DNA of 11,471 nucleotides, taken from assembly GCA_025353235.1 (NCBI GenBank), contig JANXQZ010000811.1, positions 1 to 11,471 on the forward strand, written 5' to 3'. Below, in pieces: positions 5,620 to 11,471 of the stretch (the first letter of the stretch is position 1; each line of letters begins with the position of its first letter). Position numbers and translations under genes: made by a program. The notes under the pieces were generated by a model. That model saw only the letters and a program-made list of their open reading frames with translations. It had not been told where the DNA came from and searched no databases. Source of the stretch: Bryobacterales bacterium (GTDB lineage Bacteria; Acidobacteriota; Terriglobia; Bryobacterales; Bryobacteraceae).

Positions 5620-6518
5620 CATCGTGCCTTCGGGTGGGCGTTGTCATACACCCTCATCAAGTCCATCAGCGAAACCTGCGTGTACTTCTGAGTCGTCGAG
5701 AGCTGGCCGTGTCCAAGCAGCTCCTGAATCGAGCGCAGGTCGGCTCCATCGGAGAGAAGGTGCGTGGCATAGGCATGCCGAAGGCTGTGCGGATGCAGGC
5801 TCGAATCGCCGGTCAGCATGCTCGCATAGAACTTCACGATTTTTTGGGTTCCGCGAACCGTCAAGCGACCGCCTAGATGATTCAGCAGCAGCGCGTGCTC
5901 CTCGCTCGTTCGCCTGCGCGTTTGCAGATACCGAGTCAACGCGGATGCAGCTTTCGACCCAAATGGAATCTGCCGCTCTTTCCTGCCTTTGCCAAGCACC
6001 CGAATCCAGCGCTCCGAGTAATCGAAATCCTCTAGATTCAGCCCGACCAGTTCGCTGACGCGCACTCCGCAACCATACAGCAATTCGAAGATCAGCAGAT
6101 CGCGCTCCGGGTAGGGGCGTTCGAGTTTGTCTTCCGCCACCTGATCCACTAAGGAATTAGTTTGTTCCGCCGTGAGCACGCGCGGGAGCTTCTGCGGGGC
6201 TTTGGGAGTGCGCAGCAGCTTTGCGACATTCGTCGAAAAATCCCCCTCCCGCGTCAGAAACTTGCTGAAAGACCTGACAGCAGCCAGCTTCCGCCGCATC
6301 GAAACAGCGGAAAGATTTTGCTTGTAGAGATACCCCAGCCATTCCCGCAAAGCGAGAGTATCGATCTGGCCCATGGAAGGAGTCTCACCGCCGGGAGGGG
6401 AAAAATATTCGCGAAACTGCCCGAGATCGGAGGCATAATTCCGGATCGTGTGGGGGGACGCGTTCTCGCGCCGCAGTTGATCGAGGTAACGCTCGATCTG
6501 TCCCACGAGCTCAGGCAT
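5619..6518 (-). CDS. xerC: Tyrosine recombinase XerC
   Basis: Site-specific tyrosine recombinase; the family partner role is resolution of chromosome dimers at dif with XerD and FtsK. From the ATG at 6516-6518 it has 299 residues, the normal XerC length. An N-terminal SAM-like core-binding domain (about residues 1-90) precedes the catalytic domain (about 110-299). All catalytic residues are visible: Arg153 in GVRVSEL, Lys177 in GKGRKE, His244 and Arg247 in HSLRHAYATHL, His270 in LLGHGQLSTTQ, and the nucleophile Tyr279 in KYTQV. The frame stays open to an ATG at 6602, but the start at 6518 is preferred because it restores the usual length and overlaps the trmFO stop as ATGCCTGA, which suggests translational coupling. 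Linkage of trmFO and a xerC-like gene is also known from Bacillus (gid-codV), supporting a housekeeping role rather than a phage or island integrase. XerC and XerD are hard to separate by sequence alone. Confidence 0.93.
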   Translation of the reverse strand: MPELVGQIERYLDQLRRENASPHTIRNYASDLGQFREYFSPPGGETPSMGQIDTLALREWLGYLYKQNLSAVSMRRKLAAVRSFSKFLTREGDFSTNVAKLLRTPKAPQKLPRVLTAEQTNSLVDQVAEDKLERPYPERDLLIFELLYGCGVRVSELVGLNLEDFDYSERWIRVLGKGRKERQIPFGSKAASALTRYLQTRRRTSEEHALLLNHLGGRLTVRGTQKIVKFYASMLTGDSSLHPHSLRHAYATHLLSDGADLRSIQELLGHGQLSTTQKYTQVSLMDLMRVYDNAHPKAR

Positions 6519-7857
6519 GGGCTTCGGCGCGAGCTTCCAGATATCCGGCAAGTCCTGCCAGCGCGCGTCGGCAGACCTCGGCATGGCGGGCCTTCTTGTC
6601 ATGCCGGAATTTGCGGCGGGTTTCTTCGTCCAAGGCTGGCAGGAGATCGAAAGTGATGTTGGCGGGCTGATAATCGCGTGGGTCGGCGCATGAGACGTAC
6701 TCGCATAGCGAACCCAAGGCCGTCTCTCGCGGAAATGGCCGGACTGCTTCGCCGCGCGCTAGCGACACCGCATGACGGCCCGCCGTCAGCCCCGTCGCGA
6801 TCGACTCAACGTAGCCTTCCACCCCGCAAATCTGGCCTGCAAAAAACACCTGCGGTCGATTCCGCAAGTGCAAGGCGCGGCTCAACAGCATCGGCCCATT
6901 GATATAAGTGTTGCGGTGAATCTGCCCATAGCGGAGAAACTCGGCTTTTTCAAGCCCGGGAATCAGGCGTAGGATGCGCTGCTGCTCGCCGAAGCGCATG
7001 TGATTCTGAAACCCGACCAGGTTGTAGCTGTCGGCCCGCAGGTTCTCTTGTCTTAGTTGCACCGCCGCATACGGCCAGCGACCCGTGCGCGGATCCGTGA
7101 GCCCCACTGGTTTCATCGGTCCGAATCGCAGCGTGTCGCGTCCCCGCCGTGCGATCTCTTCAATGGGCAAACACGCTTCGAAGAACGGAGTTTGATCTTC
7201 TGGAATGTGGGCGGGCACGCTTTGGCCGCCGAGCAACTCATCCACGAAGCGCTCGTACTCTGCCTTGTTGAAGGGGCAGTTCAAGTAATCGTCGCTGCCG
7301 TCCAGCGACTTGCCATAGCGTGAGGCGCGAAAGGCGATAGACGTATCGATGCTTTCGGCGTCCACGATAGGGCTGATGCTGTCATAGAAAAACAGGCGGT
7401 CCGATCCGGTGATGCGCGCGATTTCGGCCGCGAGGCTGCCGCTGGTGAGCGGACCGGTGGCGATGATGCAGATGCCGTCGTTCGGGAGCGTTTTCACCTC
7501 CTCGCGGCGCAGATCGATCATTGGGTTCGTTTTGCAAAAACGCGTAATCTCCTGGGCGAAGACTTCCCGATCAACCGTGAGAGCGTGGCCACCGGGGACC
7601 CTTGCCGTTCGCGCGGCCTCCAGCAAAAACGAACCCAAACGCCTCAGTTCCTCTTTTAATAACCAGGGGGCGCTGTTCTCCGATTCGCTCTTGAGGGAAT
7701 TGCTGCAAACCAATTCGCCTAGCTGGTCGGTCTTGTGCGCGGCGGTCTGAACCGCGGGACGCATTTCATAGAGGCGGCAGGGAATACCGGCTCGCGCGAC
7801 CTGGAGCGCAGCTTCGCAACCTGCCAATCCGCCGCCAATGATGTGAATAGGAACCAC
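6511..7857 (-). CDS. trmFO: Methylenetetrahydrofolate-tRNA-(uracil-5-)-methyltransferase TrmFO
   Basis: Folate- and FAD-dependent enzyme that makes 5-methyluridine at position 54 in the T-loop of tRNA, using methylenetetrahydrofolate instead of S-adenosylmethionine. From the GTG at 7855-7857 it has 448 residues, as usual for the family. The FAD-binding GGGLAGCEAA lies at residues 8-17, followed by LYEMRP, ELVCSNSLKSE with Cys51, YLNCPFNKAEYERF, FFEACLPIEEIARRG with Cys229, and the C-terminal GQICGVEGYVESIATGL FAD motif. Cys51 and Cys229 correspond to the two essential cysteines known in Bacillus TrmFO (53 and 226). The frame stays open back to 8172, but that extension runs through the divergent cyclotransferase gene and has no family similarity; GAAGG just before the GTG supports the chosen start. 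It is the first gene of a two-gene unit with xerC. Confidence 0.95.
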   Translation of the reverse strand: MVPIHIIGGGLAGCEAALQVARAGIPCRLYEMRPAVQTAAHKTDQLGELVCSNSLKSESENSAPWLLKEELRRLGSFLLEAARTARVPGGHALTVDREVFAQEITRFCKTNPMIDLRREEVKTLPNDGICIIATGPLTSGSLAAEIARITGSDRLFFYDSISPIVDAESIDTSIAFRASRYGKSLDGSDDYLNCPFNKAEYERFVDELLGGQSVPAHIPEDQTPFFEACLPIEEIARRGRDTLRFGPMKPVGLTDPRTGRWPYAAVQLRQENLRADSYNLVGFQNHMRFGEQQRILRLIPGLEKAEFLRYGQIHRNTYINGPMLLSRALHLRNRPQVFFAGQICGVEGYVESIATGLTAGRHAVSLARGEAVRPFPRETALGSLCEYVSCADPRDYQPANITFDLLPALDEETRRKFRHDKKARHAEVCRRALAGLAGYLEARAEAHA

Positions 7858-7898
7858 TACCTTCAGGATAAAGGATTCGCGCCGCAGGACAGCTTCTG

Positions 7899-7904
7899 TA
7901 AAAT
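7899..7904 (+). promoter_or_regulatory. Candidate -10 box upstream of the cyclotransferase operon
   Basis: TAAAAT at 7899-7904 matches the -10 consensus at five of six positions and lies in the 66-nt gap between the divergent starts of trmFO (7857) and the cyclotransferase lipoprotein (7924). Transcription would begin near 7911, just before the ATG at 7924. No convincing -35 box is visible at the right distance, so support is modest. Confidence 0.3.
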
Positions 7905-7923
7905 AGGCAAGGTGACCTTCAGC

Positions 7924-8706
7924 ATGCTTCCGCTTCCGAAACATTTGTTCTTTGCGGCGGCGGCTCTTTTGCTGGCGGCTTGCAGCCCATCGCAACCGCA
8001 GGAAATCCCCCAATACTTCTACGACGTCGTGCATACCTATCCTCACGACCCCGCTGCGTTCACCGAAGGTCTTTTCTATCTGGATGGGTTCCTCTATGAA
8101 AGCACCGGGCTCGAAGGGCAATCTTCGATTCGCAAGGTGCGCCTGGAGACAGGCGAGATCGTCCAAGAGCACCAGATCCCCGGACAGTACTTCGGCGAAG
8201 GAATCATCAACTGGAAGGATCGCCTCATCGAACTAACCTATAAAACGCAGGTTGGTTTTGTCTACGATCTCGCGGGCCTCGGCTTGCAGCGCCAATTCAC
8301 GTATCAGGGCGAGGGTTGGGCGCTTACTCAAGACGGCAAGCGCATCATCATGAGCGACGGCACGCCGGAACTGCGCTTCTGGGACCCCGAAACTTTAAAA
8401 GAACTGGGACGCATTACCGTCACCGACGAAGGCGTTCCCGTAAAGAACGTCAATGAATTGGAGTGGATTAGAGGGGAAATATACGCGAATATCTGGACTA
8501 CGAATCGCATAGCCCGCATCGACCCTGAGAGCGGCAAAGTAACCGGCTGGATCGACCTTACAGGGCTGCTGGCCGACACGGATCGAGTGGCAGGCCAGAC
8601 CGACGTCCTGAATGGAATCGCCTACGATGCGAAGAGCGACCGCATTTTCGTCACGGGTAAGCGCTGGCCAAAACTGTTCGAGATTCGCCTAATTAAAAAG
8701 ACTTGA
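7924..8706 (+). CDS. Glutaminyl-peptide cyclotransferase, lipoprotein
   Basis: A 260-residue protein of the glutamine cyclotransferase family (the plant/bacterial type, a five-bladed beta-propeller), which turns N-terminal glutamine of peptides into pyroglutamate. Residues 1-20 are a lipoprotein signal (KHLFFAAAALLLAAC) with lipidation Cys20, so it should sit on a membrane facing outward. The family pattern is clear: VVHTYPHDPAAFTEGLFYLDGFLYESTG near the start, then IPGQYFGEGI, LTQDGKRIIMSDGT, a propeller strand-turn series including VNELEWIRGEIYANIWTTNRIARIDP, and the closing LNGIAYDAKSDRIFVTGKRWPKLFEI. The frame is open from 7735, but the chosen ATG begins exactly at the lipoprotein signal and avoids overlap with trmFO. 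It is followed after 27 nt by sthA, probably in one operon; I see no functional link between the two. The natural substrate is unknown. Confidence 0.9.
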   Translation: MLPLPKHLFFAAAALLLAACSPSQPQEIPQYFYDVVHTYPHDPAAFTEGLFYLDGFLYESTGLEGQSSIRKVRLETGEIVQEHQIPGQYFGEGIINWKDRLIELTYKTQVGFVYDLAGLGLQRQFTYQGEGWALTQDGKRIIMSDGTPELRFWDPETLKELGRITVTDEGVPVKNVNELEWIRGEIYANIWTTNRIARIDPESGKVTGWIDLTGLLADTDRVAGQTDVLNGIAYDAKSDRIFVTGKRWPKLFEIRLIKKT

Positions 8707-8733
8707 TGCGCATTGCGTTAAAGTAGGAGCAAG

Positions 8734-10122
8734 TTGCAGACCTACGATCTTATCGTCATCGGTTCCGGTCCCGCCGGTCAGCGCGCGGCCATCCAGGGAG
8801 CCAAGTCCGGCAAGCGCGTGGCCGTGATCGAACGGCGGGAGGTAGTGGGCGGTGCTTGTATCAACACCGGCACCATTCCCAGCAAGACCATCCGCGAAGC
8901 CGTCCTTCATCTATCCGGCTATCTCTATCAAAACGTCTACGGCATCAACTACCGCGTGAAAGAACGGATCACGATGGCTGACCTGGCCTTTCGGGTTCAG
9001 CACGTAATCAAGACGGAGATTGACGTCACCCAGGCCCAGCTCTCTAGAAACAATATCGACCTGCTTACCGGCATCGCCTGTTTCGTGGACCCCCACACGA
9101 TTACGGTGGAAAACGTTCGCGGCAAGGTGGATTATCACGGCGAAATCATCATCATCGCCACTGGAACCAAGCCCGCCACCTCGCCCCGCATTCACATCAA
9201 CGACAAGAACATCATCAACAGCGACATGATCCTGCAGATGCCGGAGATCCCGAAGACGCTCATCGTGGTGGGCGGCGGGGTCATCGGCGTGGAGTACACC
9301 TGCATCTTCGCGACGCTTGGAGTGCGTGTCATCCTGATCGAGAAGCGGCCGCGGCTGCTCGAGTTTGCCGACTCCGAGATGGTGGAAGCGCTCTCGTATC
9401 ACTTGCGCGATCATCGCGTCACCATGCGGCTGGGCGAGGAAGTATCCACGGTGGAAGAGGCGGGCGAAGGCAATGTGGTGGCCTACCTTGAGAGCAAGAA
9501 GAGAATCTCGGGAGACGCGCTGCTGTACGCGGTGGGCCGTCAGGGAAACGTGGACGAGATGAATCTCGCCGCAGCGGGGGTAGAGGCCGACAGTCGGGGC
9601 CGCATTCCGGTGGACGCAGAGTACCGGACCAAACAGCCTCACATCTTTGCGGTGGGCGACGTGATCGGGTTTCCGAGTCTTGCGTCGGTATCGATGGAGC
9701 AAGGCCGGATCGCGGCCGCGGCCGCCTTTGGAAAAACCATACACTCGAATCCCGACCTGTACCCGTATGGGATCTACACCATTCCAGAGATCTCTTTCAT
9801 CGGGAAGACGGAAGAGCAACTCACGGACGAGGACGTGCCGTACGAGGTGGGAGTGGCGTTCTATCGTGAAATCGCGCGCGGTCAGATCCGCGGCGACACC
9901 ACTGGCCGCCTCAAGCTGATTTTCCATCGGGAAACGAAGCAAATCCTGGGAGTACACATTATTGGCGAGGGCGCATCCGAACTGCTGCACATCGGGCAGG
10001 CGGTGATGATTCTGGGCGGCACCGTCGAGTATTTCGTGGACACGGTATTCAATTACCCTACGCTCGCGGAATGTTACAAGGCGGCGGCCTTCAACGGTTT
10101 GAACAAGTTGTCCAAGTTTTGA
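8734..10122 (+). CDS. sthA: Soluble (Si-specific) NAD(P)+ transhydrogenase
   Basis: Soluble flavoprotein that exchanges reducing equivalents between NADPH and NAD+. It has 462 residues, in the family's normal range. The FAD-binding GSGPAG is at residues 10-15, followed by GGACINTGTIPSK at 39-51. Here Cys42 is kept but the second redox cysteine of dihydrolipoamide dehydrogenases is Thr47, as in SthA. The NAD(P)-binding GGGVIGVEY comes next, then the second FAD motif FAVGDVIGFPSLASV, and near the end FNYPTLAECYKAAAFNGLNKL. The His of the His-Glu pair of disulfide reductases is Tyr in that motif, again exactly as in E. coli SthA (FNYPTMAE). These substitutions separate it from lipoamide and mercuric reductases. 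The start codon is TTG, chosen because AGGAG lies 5 nt upstream and the frame then begins at the FAD motif. It lies between the cyclotransferase and a ROK-family gene, in a likely operon. Confidence 0.93.
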   Translation: MQTYDLIVIGSGPAGQRAAIQGAKSGKRVAVIERREVVGGACINTGTIPSKTIREAVLHLSGYLYQNVYGINYRVKERITMADLAFRVQHVIKTEIDVTQAQLSRNNIDLLTGIACFVDPHTITVENVRGKVDYHGEIIIIATGTKPATSPRIHINDKNIINSDMILQMPEIPKTLIVVGGGVIGVEYTCIFATLGVRVILIEKRPRLLEFADSEMVEALSYHLRDHRVTMRLGEEVSTVEEAGEGNVVAYLESKKRISGDALLYAVGRQGNVDEMNLAAAGVEADSRGRIPVDAEYRTKQPHIFAVGDVIGFPSLASVSMEQGRIAAAAAFGKTIHSNPDLYPYGIYTIPEISFIGKTEEQLTDEDVPYEVGVAFYREIARGQIRGDTTGRLKLIFHRETKQILGVHIIGEGASELLHIGQAVMILGGTVEYFVDTVFNYPTLAECYKAAAFNGLNKLSKF

Positions 10123-10154
10123 CAAGCGGGGTGCTACCCTCGCGGGAGAGCTAC

Positions 10155-11048
10155 ATGCGGCGGACCATCGGAGTAACCACGGCGGAACACGTCGTTGTGG
10201 GCGTGGTGGAGGACAGGAAGCTGGTGGGTTCGCTCCGGCTGTTTCCAGACGAGAGCTCGTCCGAAACATTCATGGGCGCGCCCTCCGACGTGATTGCTCA
10301 AACCATCTGCCAGGAGATCGTGGCGGCAGCTAAAGGCAGCAAGATCGAGGCGATTGGCGTCGGGTTTCCCGGAATCATTCGGAACGGCATCATCGAGGAA
10401 TCGCCTAATCTCCAGCAGTTGAAAGGCTGCCGCATGCAGGACACGCTGAGCGCGGCGTTGCGTTCGGCCGGGATCGATTGTCCGGTGTCGCTCTACAACG
10501 ACGCCGACATCGTGGCAGCCGGACTTGCCGCCACACGGGGGCACCTGGACCGCTTGATCCGCGTATGGACGTTGAGCAACGGCATCGGCTTCGGGAGATA
10601 CCCGTTCGCCGAAGGCATTTGGGAAGGCGGACACATGGTGGTCTCGCTTGACCCTGCGGATCGCTTTTGCGGCTGCGGCGGACGCGGCCACCTGGAAGGC
10701 TTCATGGGCCATCGCGCGATGCGGCTGCGCTTTCTGGACATGGAACCCGATGAAATTTTCGAGAATGCTGAAAAGGGCGATCAGCGCTGCCTGGATTTCG
10801 TGCGTCTCTGGCATCGAGCCTTGGCGGCAGCAACCGCGAACTCGATCCACATGGACGGTCCAGGCAAATTCTATATTGCGGGACACAATGCCAAACATTT
10901 GGATCTGCCGCTGCTCAACCAGTACCTGGACGAAATGGTGAAGATGAGTCCGCTGCGGGGCTACGTTTTTGAGATTGTGCCCGGAGGCGACGAGATCGCC
11001 GTCATCGGCGCTGGCGTCAATGCGGAATTGGCTGCCTTTCCCGCGTGA
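10155..11048 (+). CDS. ROK-family protein (sugar kinase fold) with eroded ATP-binding loop
   Basis: A 297-residue protein of the ROK (repressor/ORF/kinase) family; ROK kinases phosphorylate hexoses such as glucose or N-acetylglucosamine. Seen: the sugar-site catalytic Asp116 in SLYNDADIVAAGLA, the zinc-site His160 in EGGHM, and the FCGCGGRGHLEGFMG motif at 171-185. That last motif has Cys172 and Cys174 but His179 in place of the third Cys; His can still bind zinc. Odd: the N-terminal phosphate loop, usually D-x-G-G-T, reads VTTAEHVVVG (residues 7-16) and has lost all its key residues. The second phosphate motif is also changed (TLSNGIGFG). There is no DNA-binding domain, so it is not a ROK repressor. 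It may be a kinase with an unusual nucleotide site or a non-catalytic sugar-binding protein. The ATG at 10155 is chosen for the GGGAG about 6 nt upstream. It starts 32 nt after sthA and overlaps the next gene by 4 nt. Confidence 0.8.
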   Translation: MRRTIGVTTAEHVVVGVVEDRKLVGSLRLFPDESSSETFMGAPSDVIAQTICQEIVAAAKGSKIEAIGVGFPGIIRNGIIEESPNLQQLKGCRMQDTLSAALRSAGIDCPVSLYNDADIVAAGLAATRGHLDRLIRVWTLSNGIGFGRYPFAEGIWEGGHMVVSLDPADRFCGCGGRGHLEGFMGHRAMRLRFLDMEPDEIFENAEKGDQRCLDFVRLWHRALAAATANSIHMDGPGKFYIAGHNAKHLDLPLLNQYLDEMVKMSPLRGYVFEIVPGGDEIAVIGAGVNAELAAFPA

Positions 11049-11471
11049 GAATTTCGGCCATCCAGTTTGACGTTCTGATTATAGGCGGAGGGCAGGCCGG
11101 CATTCCGCTCGCATGGGCCTTGGCCAAAGCTGGACGCAGTGTTGCGTTGGCTGAACAGAAATACCTGGGCGGATCGTGCGTCAACTTTGGATGTACGCCG
11201 ACCAAGGCTGCAATCGCATCGGCTCGCGTGGCCCATCTTGCGAGGCGCGGGAAAGAGTTCGGACTGCGGATTCCAACGGTGGAAGTCGATTTTCCGGCCG
11301 TAATCGAACGGGCTCGCGGGGTGGCGCTCGAATCTCGTCGCGGGTTGGATAAGGGACTCGAAGGATCTGAAAACCCCAGGCTGTTCCGAGCCCACGCGCA
11401 GTTGAAAGGGCGTAACGGCCAGGGCTTTCGCGTGATGCTGGGCGACCAGGAGATCACGGCTTCCCAGGTAG
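11045..11471 (+). CDS. Class I pyridine nucleotide-disulfide oxidoreductase (mercuric reductase/lipoamide dehydrogenase-like), 5' part
   Basis: A gene running off the right edge, with 142 codons visible and no stop. It begins at a GTG that overlaps the ROK stop codon as GTGA, a typical coupled junction. The protein starts MRISAIQFDVLIIGGGQAG, with the FAD-binding GGGQAG at residues 14-19, and continues with LGGSCVNFGCTPTK, where Cys45 and Cys50 form the CxxxxC redox disulfide. This is the family's active-site motif, so unlike the SthA two genes upstream this enzyme should pass electrons through a dithiol. The CTPTK variant occurs in flavoproteins often labelled mercuric reductase or FAD-containing oxidoreductase; the substrate-defining C-terminal region is not in the window, so mercury, lipoamide or other disulfide substrates cannot be separated. 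The operon context with sthA suggests a role in redox balance. Confidence 0.88.
   Translation, partial: MRISAIQFDVLIIGGGQAGIPLAWALAKAGRSVALAEQKYLGGSCVNFGCTPTKAAIASARVAHLARRGKEFGLRIPTVEVDFPAVIERARGVALESRRGLDKGLEGSENPRLFRAHAQLKGRNGQGFRVMLGDQEITASQV

Noticed and set aside
5619..6518. XerC as an integrase of a mobile island next to the palindromic repeats
   Set aside because: The coupling to trmFO, the standard XerC length and the lack of a tRNA, att repeats or cargo genes favour the housekeeping recombinase.
6519..6602. Longer XerC start at 6602
   Set aside because: It would overlap the trmFO end by 92 nt and lengthen XerC beyond its usual 299 residues; 6518 gives a normal coupled overlap.
7735..7923. 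N-terminal extension of the cyclotransferase
   Set aside because: It runs antisense through the TrmFO N-terminus; the ATG at 7924 begins a complete lipoprotein signal.
7858..8172. N-terminal extension of about 105 codons on TrmFO
   Set aside because: It has no family similarity, overlaps the divergent lipoprotein gene, and the GTG at 7857 gives the normal length and begins just before the FAD motif.
8911..10269. A 452-codon open frame on the minus strand opposite sthA
   Set aside because: It lies fully antisense to a gene with unmistakable SthA motifs, and its translation has the Arg/His/Asp/Val-rich look of a codon-bias shadow.

Overview
The window reads as a chromosomal stretch from a moderately GC-rich, Gram-negative-type bacterium, most likely an Acidobacteriota member. 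This placement is inferred from the style of the sigma factor, the lipoproteins with lipoboxes, the folate-type tRNA methyltransferase TrmFO and the SthA-type transhydrogenase. No rRNA, tRNA, CRISPR array or insertion sequence was seen. Coding density is high and genes sit in tight operons.

Layout. (1) 1-417, minus: the 5' part of an OsmC peroxiredoxin, cut by the window edge, divergent from (2) 583-1056, plus: a small secreted GlcG/HbpS-type (DUF336) protein. (3) 1244-5402, plus: a compact four-gene unit made of an ECF-like sigma factor, a one-pass membrane anti-sigma factor with an H-x3-C-x2-C zinc motif, a short proline-rich protein, and a large TPR-CHAT protein with a lipoprotein signal and an intact His/Cys dyad. 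An extended -10 element precedes the unit, and an intrinsic-terminator-like hairpin lies inside the third gene. (4) 5403-5618: a convergent intergenic region holding a 108-bp palindromic element with 44-nt arms and a third, degenerate copy that runs into the xerC stop codon. (5) 5619-7857, minus: trmFO followed by xerC, overlapping by 8 nt. (6) 7924 to the right edge, plus: a glutaminyl-peptide cyclotransferase lipoprotein, sthA, a ROK-family protein with an eroded phosphate loop, and the start of a second flavoprotein disulfide oxidoreductase that overlaps the ROK stop codon by 4 nt.

How the genes may work together. The most interesting unit is sigma / anti-sigma / Pro-rich protein / TPR-CHAT protease. 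The family roles suggest that a caspase-like protease on the outer side of the membrane could act on the anti-sigma factor (or on the small protein) to free the sigma factor. This would resemble in logic, though not in components, the type III-E CRISPR Craspase, where a TPR-CHAT protease controls a sigma factor by cleaving a partner. The trmFO-xerC pair matches the gid-codV linkage known from Bacillus. The right-hand operon combines NADPH/NADH balancing with a sugar-kinase-fold protein and a second redox flavoenzyme. Together with osmC it gives the surroundings a mild redox-homeostasis flavour, but this is only contextual.
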